Positions 8,500 to 18,839 of a stretch of 64,000 bases of DNA are shown piece after piece. The stretch spans positions 3,182,001 through 3,246,000 of the forward strand of contig NZ_JAMLIG010000001.1 in NCBI RefSeq assembly GCF_023954305.1, in the 5' to 3' direction. The stretch comes from Mesorhizobium sp. (GTDB lineage: Bacteria > Pseudomonadota > Alphaproteobacteria > Rhizobiales > Rhizobiaceae). The position numbers and the translations under genes are program-made. The stretch's first letter is position 1. Every line of letters starts with the position of its first letter. Below the pieces are notes generated by a model. It did no database searches, was not told where the DNA came from, and saw nothing but the letters and a program-made list of their open reading frames with translations.

Positions 8500-9336
8500 T
8501 CACGCGCTTCCTTCTCTCCGCGGCGCTGCGCCTGTTCCCCGCCACAGGCCGAGATGCCGCATCTGCGGCCCGAGCTGTGCCTCGGCCATCTCACCACCGG
8601 TCTGGACCGGATGGCCGCGCCGGGCGGCCTCGGTGAGGAGCGGCGTCAGGTCCGGCTTCGTCACCACGTCGGCGACGATGCAGGACGGCGCCAGCCGGTC
8701 GAGATCGAGGGGCGGGGGATCTCCCGGCCTCATCCCCATCGGCGAGGCGTTGACGGCGAAAGAGGGAGCGAGGCCGTCGGGCCATCCCTCCACCACGGTC
8801 ACCGTCGGATAGGCCTCGCGCAGAAGACGCGCGCGTTCCGCGGTGCGGCGGGCATCGATGTCCACGAGCGCCAGCGTGGCCACGCCCGCCATGCAGAAAG
8901 CGTCGGCGATTGCCGCGCCGGCACCGCCCGCGGCGCCGGCAAGCACCGCACACCCGCCTCGCGGCGCATGGCCGTGGCGGGCAAGGGCTTCGACGAAGGC
9001 GACGCCATCGGTCATGTCGCCGACGAAGCGACCGTCGGACTCGCGGCGGATCACGTTCACCGCGCCGATGCGGATTGCCCGCTCGCTCCGCTCATCCACT
9101 GCGCGGAACGCCGCCTGCTTGTGCGGTACGGTGACCGAGACTCCGGCGCAGTTCTCCGTAGCCCGGGCCGACGCGAAGAAGGCGTCGATCGCCTCCGGCG
9201 CGACCTCGACCGGCACGACGACGGTGTTCGCCCGCGTCGCGGCGAGATAGGAGTTGATGAAGGGCGGGCTGCGCACCTGTGCGACCGGATGTCCGACCAG
9301 CAGTATCAGGCGCGTTGTGCCGCTGATCCCCATCAT
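8500..9336 (-). CDS. Shikimate-dehydrogenase-like oxidoreductase (catabolic type)
   Basis: Probable NAD(P)-dependent interconversion of shikimate or quinate and the 3-dehydro acid. 278 residues with the AroE layout: N-terminal substrate domain with VTVPHKQ (catalytic Lys), an Asp in DMTDG, a Rossmann domain (AGAAGGAGAA), NASPMGM and a C-terminal GEMAEAQLGPQMRHLGLW. The substrate loop reads GHPVAQVRSP where biosynthetic AroE has HSKSP, so the first of the two carboxylate-binding serines is Val. Such substitutions occur in SDH-like paralogues (RifI2/SdhL type) used outside aromatic biosynthesis. The stop lies one base from the quiC start, so the two are almost certainly translated from one message. 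Confidence 0.85.
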   Translation of the reverse strand: MMGISGTTRLILLVGHPVAQVRSPPFINSYLAATRANTVVVPVEVAPEAIDAFFASARATENCAGVSVTVPHKQAAFRAVDERSERAIRIGAVNVIRRESDGRFVGDMTDGVAFVEALARHGHAPRGGCAVLAGAAGGAGAAIADAFCMAGVATLALVDIDARRTAERARLLREAYPTVTVVEGWPDGLAPSFAVNASPMGMRPGDPPPLDLDRLAPSCIVADVVTKPDLTPLLTEAARRGHPVQTGGEMAEAQLGPQMRHLGLWRGTGAAPRREGSA

Positions 9337-9375
9337 CGCGGCAGCGCTCCACCGTCGCTCGATCCGGGACCCGGC

Positions 9376-10884
9376 TCACGCATTGGCGCTGGCCCTCCTG
9401 CGGCCAGAGACCTTTGCCCATAGCGGCGTCTGGCTGAACACGACGAACGCGAGGAAGAGCGTCAGGGCCAGCGACAGCGGGCTGGTCAGGAACTCCAAAA
9501 AGAATGTGCCGACGTCGTCGCGCGCCGAGATCATCGCCCGCCGGTAGGAAACGTCCATCAGAGGTCCCAGGATGACGCCGAGGATGACCGGCCCGACCTG
9601 GAAACCATGGACCTTCATGAAATAACCCAGAATCCCGAAGCCGAGCATCCAGTAAATATCGACCGGATTGTTCTGAATCGCATAGGTGCCGACCACCGAA
9701 AGAACCAGGATCAGCGGCAGAAGGATGCCCTTCGGACATTCCATCACTTTAGAGAAGATGCGGATGCCTGTCAGACCGAAGACCAGCAGGAAGATGTTGG
9801 CCAGGGTCAGCGAGCCGACGGTGAACCAGAATAGATGCGGCGTCTCGACCATCAAGAGCGGTCCCGGTTTCAGGCCGTGGATGTAGAGAGCGCCGATGAT
9901 GACCGCCGTGACGGCGTCGCCGGGAATGCCGAGCGTCAGCATCGGGATGTAAGCCCCGCCGACAGCGGCATTGTTGGCCGATTCCGGCGCCACCAATCCC
10001 TCGTAGGCCCCCTCGCCAAAGGGTCGCGACGGTTCTTTCACCGTTCGCTTGGCGTGATCGTAGGCCATCAGCGCGGCGATGTCGCCGCCGGTGCCGGGCA
10101 ACGCGCCGATGATGACGCCGATGGCGCTGGTCCGAAGCGACAGCGGAATGAAACGCCTGATGATCGACCACGACGGCAGAATCTTGCCCACCTTCTGCTT
10201 GACCGCCGGCAGATCGATATCGCGCATCTGGTAGAGCACTTCGGCGACGCCAAAAAAGCCGATCATGGCCGCCACATAGGGGATGCCGCCCATCAGGGTC
10301 AGCGTCCCGAAAGTGAAGCGGCCCTCCGCTGTCAGCGGATCAAGGCCGACCATGCCGATCAGCACGCCGAGCGCGCCGGCGAACACACCCTTGGCGAGCG
10401 AGTCGCCCGAGAGGCTGCCGACCAGCAGGATGCCGAGCACGGCGAGAAGCAAGTAATCGCGGGGTGCGAAGAGCAGCGCGAAGTTCGAGATCGCCGGTGC
10501 CGCGACGGCGAGCGCCAGGATACCGACGAACCCGCCGAGCACCGACATGACCGTCGTGACGCCGATCGCCACACCGGCCTCGCCGCGCTGGGCGAGGGGA
10601 TAGCCATCGATCGCCGTGGCGATCGCGCTCGGCGCGCCGGGAATATTGAGCAGGATCGCGCTGCGCGAACCGCCGTAGACGCCCCCGAGATAGATGCCCG
10701 CGATGAGCGCCAGCGCGTCGTTGACGTCCCATTTGAAGGTGAATGAGATCAGGATCGAGGCGGCCATCGTGACCGAAAGCCCAGGGATGGCGCCGATATA
10801 GATGCCGGCCAAGGTGCCGATCGCCACCATCAAGAGCAGCGAGACATCCGTCCAGGCCATGAAGAAATAGGCGAACGCCTCCAT
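9376..10884 (-). CDS. tctA: Tripartite tricarboxylate-type carrier, large membrane subunit TctA
   Basis: Main transport subunit of a TTT family secondary carrier, 502 residues with about a dozen hydrophobic segments. Family signatures include AIPGLSVTMAASI near the N-terminus, YGGSRSAILLNIPGAP, ALPGTGGDIAALMAYDHAK, APESANNAAVGGAYIPMLTLGIPGD-type sequence and LKPGPLL. The start codon shares one base with the tctB stop, indicating coupling. Substrate is not shown by the sequence; the adjoining dehydrogenase and QuiC make quinate, shikimate or dehydroshikimate reasonable candidates in place of citrate. Confidence 0.92.
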   Translation of the reverse strand: MEAFAYFFMAWTDVSLLLMVAIGTLAGIYIGAIPGLSVTMAASILISFTFKWDVNDALALIAGIYLGGVYGGSRSAILLNIPGAPSAIATAIDGYPLAQRGEAGVAIGVTTVMSVLGGFVGILALAVAAPAISNFALLFAPRDYLLLAVLGILLVGSLSGDSLAKGVFAGALGVLIGMVGLDPLTAEGRFTFGTLTLMGGIPYVAAMIGFFGVAEVLYQMRDIDLPAVKQKVGKILPSWSIIRRFIPLSLRTSAIGVIIGALPGTGGDIAALMAYDHAKRTVKEPSRPFGEGAYEGLVAPESANNAAVGGAYIPMLTLGIPGDAVTAVIIGALYIHGLKPGPLLMVETPHLFWFTVGSLTLANIFLLVFGLTGIRIFSKVMECPKGILLPLILVLSVVGTYAIQNNPVDIYWMLGFGILGYFMKVHGFQVGPVILGVILGPLMDVSYRRAMISARDDVGTFFLEFLTSPLSLALTLFLAFVVFSQTPLWAKVSGRRRASANA

Positions 10885-11360
10885 CAGAATAGGCTCCCCG
10901 CAGGCAAGACGACCGAGAACACGTGCCGGAAGACCACATAGATGACGGCGAGGCTGGCGGCGCTCACGACGAGGGTGAGTAGGATATGGCCACGATGCAG
11001 GTAGGCGATCGCGGCGAAGAGGAAGACGAAGGAACTCGCCAAGAATCCGGCCGGTTCCAGCGCCAGCATGTAGGCCACGATCATCGCCGAAAAGACGATG
11101 AGCCGCAGCGGGGTGATGGCGGAAAACACTCCTGCCGCCGCACTCCACTCGCCGGCCGGCTTCCTTCGCGCGGTCTCCGCGAGGATGAACAGACCTGACA
11201 CGACCATGGTGGCCGCGGCGAACATCGGGAACATCCCCGGCGACGATGGCGAGGAGAAGCCGGCGATCGCCCAAGCCTGCCAGGCGGCGAAAAGGCTGAA
11301 GACGACGAGCAGCACGACGAAGACGAGCTCGCCCGCCTGCCGAGTAGATGCACTGGACAT
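10884..11360 (-). CDS. tctB: TTT carrier small membrane subunit TctB
   Basis: Small membrane subunit of the carrier, 158 residues with four hydrophobic segments, typical for the poorly conserved TctB family. The motif SSPSSPGMFPMFAA after the first membrane helix matches the usual TctB G-x-FP region. The start at 11360 has GGGGAGGATG just upstream. It overlaps tctA by one base and follows tctC after a 68-base gap that holds a strong hairpin. Confidence 0.88.
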   Translation of the reverse strand: MSSASTRQAGELVFVVLLVVFSLFAAWQAWAIAGFSSPSSPGMFPMFAAATMVVSGLFILAETARRKPAGEWSAAAGVFSAITPLRLIVFSAMIVAYMLALEPAGFLASSFVFLFAAIAYLHRGHILLTLVVSAASLAVIYVVFRHVFSVVLPAGSLF

Positions 11361-11386
11361 TTCATCCTCCCCAGGATGCGAACCAA

Positions 11387-11411
11387 GTCCCGGCCGGCAC
11401 GCGGCCGGGAC
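11387..11411 (-). other. Intercistronic hairpin after tctC
   Basis: GTCCCGGCC at 11387-11395 pairs perfectly with GGCCGGGAC at 11403-11411 around a 7-base loop, between the tctC stop and the tctB start. There is no T-run, so partial termination or mRNA 3'-end protection of tctC is more likely than a complete stop (inference). Confidence 0.6.
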
Positions 11412-11428
11412 GGCAGGAGACTCCCGGA

Positions 11429-12424
11429 TCAGGGGCGCGCGATGCCGAACTCTTCCGGCGAAGCCTTGGTAGCGCCGGCGTCGTGCAATACCCATGTGGT
11501 GACCGACTGCCACTTCTTCAGGAACGTGTCGGCCTCGGCGCCGGATATGTTCATGACAATGTTGCCGCGATTGGCCATCAGCGTCGTGAAGGCTTCCGCC
11601 TCCGCGCCTTTCCTGAAAGCCTCGGTCAGCTTCGCCTTGACGCTATCCGGCGTGTCGGCCTTGACGAAGACACCGTAGAACGGGCCCCACGGCAGATATT
11701 TCGCCATGTCGGGGAAATCCTTGGTGATCGGCGGCACGTCGGGCAGGCTTTCGACCGGCTCGGCATTGATGACTGCGAGCGCCTTGACCTTGCCGCCCTT
11801 GATCAATTCGGCAGCGGCGGAAATGCCGGCCGGCATGAAGTCGACATGGCCGCCCTGCAAGGCGGTGAGTCCCGGGCCTTCGCCGTCGAAGGGAACGGCC
11901 GTCACCTGATAAGGGGCAACGGAGTTGAGCAAGGCGCCCACCACCATCGGCAGGCCGCCCGGACCTGTCGAGCCCATCTTGATCTCGCCCGGACGCTTCT
12001 GCGCGTCCTCGACCAATTCCTTGAACGAGGTCCAAGGCGCATCGTTGCGCGCCACCACCACCGCAACGCCGCGGCCGAGAATGTTGACCGGGTAGAAGGA
12101 CGAGTAGTCGAGCTTCGACAGGCCCATCACGCCGTGCAGCTGAGGATTTTCAGCGCCGTAGAGCAGCGTATAACCGTCCGAGGGGGCCGCGTTGACATAG
12201 GCGACCGAGATGGCGCCGGCACCGCCGGACTTGTTGAGCATCACGATCGGTTTGCCGAGCGCCTCTTCGACCGCCGGCGTGACGCCACGGGCGACGACGT
12301 CGGTAGCGCCCCCGGCGCCCCACATGATGACGCCGAGCATCTCTCGCTCCGGGAATTCCTGCGCGTTGGCAACGCTCGCGAGGAACGAAAAGGCCGCTGC
12401 GGCCGCTAGTAGTCTTCGTATCAT
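11429..12424 (-). CDS. tctC: TTT carrier periplasmic binding protein TctC (Bug family)
   Basis: Periplasmic substrate-binding protein, 331 residues. Signal peptide about 1-22 (MIRRLL, Ala-rich core, VANAQ). The mature part has Bug/TctC features: VIMWGAGGATDVVARG near the start, KSGGAGAISVAYV, GGHVDFMPAGISAA and KALAVIN. The start at 12424 follows TTTTTGGGAGGAAGACC, a strong ribosome site; an in-frame ATG 12 codons upstream would spoil the signal peptide. It is the first gene of tctCBA and lies 224 bases downstream of the codirectional LysR gene, which probably regulates it. Confidence 0.92.
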   Translation of the reverse strand: MIRRLLAAAAAFSFLASVANAQEFPEREMLGVIMWGAGGATDVVARGVTPAVEEALGKPIVMLNKSGGAGAISVAYVNAAPSDGYTLLYGAENPQLHGVMGLSKLDYSSFYPVNILGRGVAVVVARNDAPWTSFKELVEDAQKRPGEIKMGSTGPGGLPMVVGALLNSVAPYQVTAVPFDGEGPGLTALQGGHVDFMPAGISAAAELIKGGKVKALAVINAEPVESLPDVPPITKDFPDMAKYLPWGPFYGVFVKADTPDSVKAKLTEAFRKGAEAEAFTTLMANRGNIVMNISGAEADTFLKKWQSVTTWVLHDAGATKASPEEFGIARP

Positions 12425-12648
12425 GGTCTTCCTCCCAAAAAGTCCCGAATTGCGGGACAAATGCTACCGGACCGGTCTGCCATCGCCGTTGCGCCTGGCG
12501 CTCCGGACGAAAGCGGCCCTTGCGGCGATGGTTCTGCCGGCTCCTCTCGCCGACCCTCCCGCAATGCGTTTCTGACGCATGATCTGCGATACCGCAATGA
12601 CCAACTCTTCGCAGAAATATAGCATGTTGTTATGTTCTCGCTGGGCGC

Positions 12649-13554
12649 TCAAGCACTCGGTCGCTTGATTGTGTCGTTCATGATCTGACGCAGACGCTCG
12701 ACCAAAGCTTCCGCAAAGCTCGACAGGGCGAGATCGTCGCGCCGGGCGACAAAGGTCTGGAACTCGGTCTTCTCGGCAATCGGCACCACAGCAAGTTCGG
12801 AACGGTCGATGTCGGCGACCGTGAAGGCGTCGATCACCGCGACGCCGAGACCCTGCTTGATCAGCGCCACCACGGTGGTGCCGAAGCGGGCGCGGATTGT
12901 GATGTCGTAGTCGAGTTTCTGACGCGCGAAGATGCTGGCCATGATGCCGCCATAGGGATCGTTGGGATCAATACCGATGAGCGGGCAGGCGGCGATTTCG
13001 GCCGCGGTGACGGAGGTCCGCGATGCAAATGGATGGCTCGGCGCGACAATGCAGACCAGATGACCCTTGGCGAGCGGCTCGAAGATCAGCGAGGGATGGT
13101 CGAACCGGTAGCTCATCACCGCGAACTCGCCCTTGCCCAACATCAGGTAGTCAATCGCGTCCTCGATCTTGAGGATGTCGATATCGATCCTGAGGTCGGG
13201 ATAGCGACGCTTGATCGCGGCCATGGCGCGCGGCACCATCACGTTGGCAATGCTGGGTACCGAGCCGAACGAGAGCTCCGCGCCTCGTCCACGCTCGAGC
13301 TGGTGGATCGAGAACTGAAGCCCCTCGATCTTCTTGTGAACCTCCTGCAGCTGGCCGAAGACGTTCACCGCCTCGGGCGAGGGCAGGTATCGTCCGCCTT
13401 TGCGCGTGAAGAGCCTGATGCCGAGGGTCGATTCCATGTGCTTCATGGTCCGGCTGACACCGGGCTGCGCGACGTTCAACAGCCTGGCGGCGCCGGCAAT
13501 CGTGCCGGCGACCATGACCGCCCGTATGACCTCGATCTGTCGGAGGGTGAGCAT
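12649..13554 (-). CDS. LysR-family transcriptional regulator
   Basis: 301-residue LysR protein. The N-terminal winged helix (about 1-60; LRQIEVIRAVMVAGTIAGAA, VAQPGVSRTMKHME) is followed by a coiled linker and the effector-binding domain (ELSFGSVPSIANVMVPRAM, PLIGIDPNDPYGG). The start at 13554 fits LysR proteins, which begin with the first helix; an upstream ATG at 13590 adds only arginine-rich sequence. It lies upstream of and on the same strand as tctCBA-dehydrogenase-quiC, so an acidic aromatic precursor such as quinate or dehydroshikimate is a plausible inducer, by inference only. Confidence 0.9.
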   Translation of the reverse strand: MLTLRQIEVIRAVMVAGTIAGAARLLNVAQPGVSRTMKHMESTLGIRLFTRKGGRYLPSPEAVNVFGQLQEVHKKIEGLQFSIHQLERGRGAELSFGSVPSIANVMVPRAMAAIKRRYPDLRIDIDILKIEDAIDYLMLGKGEFAVMSYRFDHPSLIFEPLAKGHLVCIVAPSHPFASRTSVTAAEIAACPLIGIDPNDPYGGIMASIFARQKLDYDITIRARFGTTVVALIKQGLGVAVIDAFTVADIDRSELAVVPIAEKTEFQTFVARRDDLALSSFAEALVERLRQIMNDTIKRPSA

Positions 13555-13812
13555 GAACCTACGCTGACATCTTTGCCGCCGTTGATGCAACCGTTCCCAT
13601 CGCGATGAACGCGACAGCGGATTGCGCCGACGTCACGCCGCCTACGTTGCGATTGTCGCGGGCTGTCCGCCGAAGTTGATTTCCGTCAAAGCGACCCGCC
13701 CTGCTTGCGCGCAGACTATCAATTACCTCAGCCCGTCCGCCGAGGGAGAGCAACGCGCTGTACGGGCCTGGGCAAAGCGAACCGGGTTCGTCCCAGGGAA
13801 GGAGACAAGGAC

Positions 13813-14841
13813 ATGAGATCCCCACTGAAAGCATGGCTTGCCGCGACACTGCTGGCCACCGGCACGCTGACCGGATCCGGCGCTATTGCTGCCGACTTCA
13901 CCGCCTGCGAGGTGACCGATACGGGCGGCATCGACGATAACAGCTTCAACCAGACCGCCTGGAAAGGCGTACAGGATGCGCAGGCGAAGCTCGGCATCAA
14001 AGGCCGCTACCTCGAATCGCAGGCCGAAACCGACTACGCCGCCAACATCAATTCCCTGTTGGGACAGTGCGACCTGATCATCACCGTCGGCTTCCTACTG
14101 GGCGACGCGACCAAGGCCGCCGCCGAGGCCAATCCGAACCAGAAATTCTCTATTGTCGACTACGCCTACGATCCCATCATCCCCAACGTCGTCGGGCAGG
14201 TCTATGCCACGGACCAGGCCGCGTTCCTCGCCGGATACCTGGCAGCCGGCATGACCAAATCAGGCACGCTCGGCGTCTTCGGCGGCATCAACATCCCGCC
14301 TGTCACCATCTTCATGGACGGTTTCCATCAGGGCGCCGAATACTACAACAAGCAGAAGGGCGCGAAGGTCACGGTACTCGGCTGGGACCCGGCCAAGCGG
14401 GAGGGCCTGTTCACCAACAATTTCGATTCGCTCGACGACGGCCGCGCTTTCGCGCAGAACCTCTACGACGAGGGCGCCGATATCGTATTGCCGGTCGCCG
14501 GTCCGGTCGGGCTGGGCTCCGCCGCGCTCGCCAACGAACTCGGCGTCGACAAGCTCAAGATCATCGGCGTCGATGCGGACCTCTACCTGACCGACCCGGA
14601 GAGGAAGCACGTCTATCTGACGTCGATCACGAAGCGGATGGATGCGACCGTCATGGAGGTGATCGACAGCGCCATGAAGGGCACGTTCAAGGGCGGCGTG
14701 GTCGTCGGATCGCTCAGCAACGGCGGCGTCGACATCGCCCCGCTGCATGACATGGAGACGCTGGTTCCGGAGGAGTTGAAGACGGAACTCGCGACGATCC
14801 GCCAGCAGATCGTCGACGGCACGATCAAGGTTGGCAATTGA
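13813..14841 (+). CDS. Bmp-family ABC transporter substrate-binding protein
   Basis: Periplasmic lipoprotein-like or soluble receptor of the basic membrane protein (Bmp/PnrA) family, which mostly bind purine nucleosides or similar ring compounds. 342 residues with a signal peptide about 1-26 (SGAIAADF). Family features include DTGGIDDNSFNQTAWKG, IITVGFLLGDAT, AFLAGYLAAGMTKSGTLGVFGG and AGPVGLGSAAL. No lipobox cysteine is visible at the cleavage site. The start at 13813 is preceded by GGAGACAAGG. It heads an operon with one ATPase and two permeases, the normal Bmp-type set. Confidence 0.92.
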   Translation: MRSPLKAWLAATLLATGTLTGSGAIAADFTACEVTDTGGIDDNSFNQTAWKGVQDAQAKLGIKGRYLESQAETDYAANINSLLGQCDLIITVGFLLGDATKAAAEANPNQKFSIVDYAYDPIIPNVVGQVYATDQAAFLAGYLAAGMTKSGTLGVFGGINIPPVTIFMDGFHQGAEYYNKQKGAKVTVLGWDPAKREGLFTNNFDSLDDGRAFAQNLYDEGADIVLPVAGPVGLGSAALANELGVDKLKIIGVDADLYLTDPERKHVYLTSITKRMDATVMEVIDSAMKGTFKGGVVVGSLSNGGVDIAPLHDMETLVPEELKTELATIRQQIVDGTIKVGN

Positions 14842-14855
14842 ATTTCGCAGCCGAC

Positions 14856-14882
14856 CCCGCTGCCGCTTCCGGCGGCAGCGGG
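14856..14882 (+). other. Intercistronic hairpin after the Bmp binding-protein gene
   Basis: CCCGCTGCCGC (14856-14866) pairs perfectly over 11 bases with GCGGCAGCGGG (14872-14882), loop TTCCG. It lies between the binding-protein stop and the GTG start of the ATPase gene and lacks a T-run. It probably sets the binding-protein to ATPase mRNA ratio. Confidence 0.65.
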
Positions 14883-14908
14883 CTTCCGCCGCAAACAGGG
14901 AGGGGTCC

Positions 14909-16416
<1,508 letters not shown>

Positions 16417-16420
<4 letters not shown>

Positions 16421-17556
16421 GCGAGACCGCGGAGCGCGCCACTCTCACCGCGCGCCTTCTCGAGCGCGCCGCCCCGAGGCGGGCCGATTTCGAGGATCTG
16501 GTAATCGTCCCGCTGTTCGCGGTGGTGGTGGCGCTGATCCTCGGCGGCGTCGCGATGCTCGCCACCAATGTCGACCTCGAGACGATCGGGCGCTCCTACG
16601 TGGCGCTGGCAACCGGCTCGGTCGGTTCGATCAACGCATTGTCGGAGACGATCACGGCGGCGACACCGCTGATCATCGCCGGCCTCGGCGTGGCGCTCGG
16701 CTTCCGTGCCGGCCTGTTCAACATCGGCGCCGAAGGCCAGATCCTGATGGGCGGGATGGCGGCGGTCATCGTCGGCTTCAGCCTCTCCGGGCTGCCGATG
16801 ATCGCGCACCTGCCCTTGGCGCTCCTGGCAGGCATCGTCGCGGGTGCCCTCTACGCTGCGATCGCCGGATGGATCAGGGCTGCCACCGGCGCGCATGAGG
16901 TGATCCTGACGATCATGCTCAACATGATCTCCTACCGCCTCGTCGACTACCTGCTGAGACTGCCGGCGATCCGGCGGCCGGGGCGGACCGATCCGATCTC
17001 CGACTCGATCCTGCCCGGTGCCGAACTGCCGCGGCTGCTCGAATGGCTCGACCCCAATCTGCGCCTTCATGCCGGCGTCTTCCTGATGCTCGCCGCGGTG
17101 GTGCTGGTCTACTGGCTTCTGTTCAGGAGCACGATCGGCTTCGAGTTCCGCGCCAGCGGCGAGAATCCGGAAGCCGCCCGTTTCGCCGGCATGCGTTCCG
17201 GCCTGATCATCGTGCTGGTGATGGCGCTCGGCGGCGCGTTCGCCGGTCTTGCGGGGGCGAACCAGGTGCTGGGCGTGCTCGGCCGGGCGTCGGCCGGCTT
17301 CTCGGCCGGCATCGGCTTCGATGCGCTCGCCGTCGCGCTCCTCGGCCGCTCCCACCCCTTCGGCGTATTGGTCGCGGGGCTGCTGTTCGGGGCGCTGGAG
17401 GCGGGCGGTCGGCAAATGCAGGTGGAGGCCGGCGTCAGCATCGACCTGATCGGCATCATCCAGTCGCTCATCATCCTGTTCATCGCCGCGCCGCTGGTGG
17501 TCCGCGCGCTGTTCCCATGGGGCTTCCGCAGGGGCGCCCCGGCAACCAAGGAGTAG
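16417..17556 (+). CDS. Bmp-type ABC transporter permease 1
   Basis: 379-residue inner-membrane permease with about nine or ten hydrophobic segments. Family motifs include LGFRAGLFNIGAEGQI, GAHEVILTIMLNMISY and NPEAARFAGM. The N-terminal 35 residues are polar and charged. The ATG overlaps the ATPase stop (ATGA). It pairs with the next gene to form the membrane channel of the nucleoside-type importer. Confidence 0.93.
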
Positions 17557-17562
17557 GCCGCC

Positions 17563-18825
17563 ATGGCGATCGACACGGTGCCGGCCACCCGCAAGCTCGA
17601 CACCCAGGCGGGCCGCCAGAGCAGGATCGCGGCCGTCCTGTTGATCGGCCTCTCCGTGCTGACGGCGATGGTCTTCGCGCAGGTCGGCGACGGCGACGCG
17701 GTGTTCAGGCTGTCGCGCGCGACCGACGCGATCGTCCTGCCGGACCTCGCCGTGCCGGCGATGGAATTCAACTACATCGCGGCCGGCATCCTCGCCTTTC
17801 TCGGCGTGCGCCTGTGGATCAGGGGCGGCTCCGGCAGCACATCGCTGTCGCTGGGCTTCGGGTTCCTGCTCGCGGTCGCTGCCTTCCTCGTCTGGGCCAC
17901 CGCCGGCAAGGCTTTCTCGCTGACCGGTATGCTGCAGGCGACCGTCGTGCGGGCGGTGCCGATCGCGCTCGGAGGACTGGCCGGTGTGCTGTCCGAACGA
18001 GTGGCGGTGACCAACATCGCCATCGAGGGCATGCTGCTCGCCGGCGCCTTCACCGGCGCCTTGGCGGGCTCCCTGCTCGGCGGATGGGGCGGCGTCGCGG
18101 CCGCGATGGTGGTCGGCGGGCTCTTCGGCCTGCTTCTGGCGGCACTGGTCGTCACCTACCGCGTCGACCAGATCATCGCGGGCGTGGTGATCAATCTCTT
18201 CGTCCTCGGCGTCACCTCCTATGTCAGCAGTCAGGTATTCCAGGAATACCGGTTCCTCAACAACGCGCCCGTGTTCCGGGCGGTCAGCATTCCGCTGCTC
18301 TCCGACATACCTGTGATCGGGCCGGTGCTGTTCCAGCAGAACATCTTCGTCTACGGGGCGCTGGTCATGGTGGCGGTCGCCACCTACTACCTCTTCCATA
18401 CACGCAGCGGCCTACGCGCCCGCGCCGTGGGCGAGCATCCGCGCGCGGCGGACACGCTAGGCATCGACGTCTATCGGATCCGCTACGTCAACGTGACGAT
18501 CGCCGGGATGGTCGCCGGCTTCGGCGGCGCCTGGCTGACGCTCGGCCTGGTCGGACGCTTCGACGAGAACATGACCGCCGGCCGCGGCTATATCGCGCTC
18601 GCGGCAATGATCTTCGGCCGCTGGCACCCGGTCGGTGCGCTGATGGCGGCGCTGATCTTCGGCTTCGCCGATTCGCTGCAGCAGAAGCTCGCGCTGCTGC
18701 AGACCCCGATCCCCTCGGAGTTCCTGGCGATGGCTCCCTATGTCGCGACGATCGTCGTCGTCGCCGGGCTGATCGGCCGGGCACGTGCGCCTGCCGCCGA
18801 CGGCAAGCCATACATCAAGGAGTGA
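17563..18825 (+). CDS. Bmp-type ABC transporter permease 2
   Basis: 420-residue permease, partner of the preceding one, 6 bases downstream. Characteristic stretches are RAVPIALGGLAGVLSER, TNIAIEGMLLAGAF, RVDQIIAGVVINLFV and GRGYIALAAMIFGRWHP. It is longer than the usual 300-320 residues because of an extra N-terminal region of about 110 residues with extra hydrophobic segments. It ends the operon and converges with the SDR gene on the opposite strand, 14 bases between stops, without an obvious terminator. Confidence 0.92.
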   Translation: MAIDTVPATRKLDTQAGRQSRIAAVLLIGLSVLTAMVFAQVGDGDAVFRLSRATDAIVLPDLAVPAMEFNYIAAGILAFLGVRLWIRGGSGSTSLSLGFGFLLAVAAFLVWATAGKAFSLTGMLQATVVRAVPIALGGLAGVLSERVAVTNIAIEGMLLAGAFTGALAGSLLGGWGGVAAAMVVGGLFGLLLAALVVTYRVDQIIAGVVINLFVLGVTSYVSSQVFQEYRFLNNAPVFRAVSIPLLSDIPVIGPVLFQQNIFVYGALVMVAVATYYLFHTRSGLRARAVGEHPRAADTLGIDVYRIRYVNVTIAGMVAGFGGAWLTLGLVGRFDENMTAGRGYIALAAMIFGRWHPVGALMAALIFGFADSLQQKLALLQTPIPSEFLAMAPYVATIVVVAGLIGRARAPAADGKPYIKE

Positions 18826-18839
18826 GGGCGCCGACCGGC

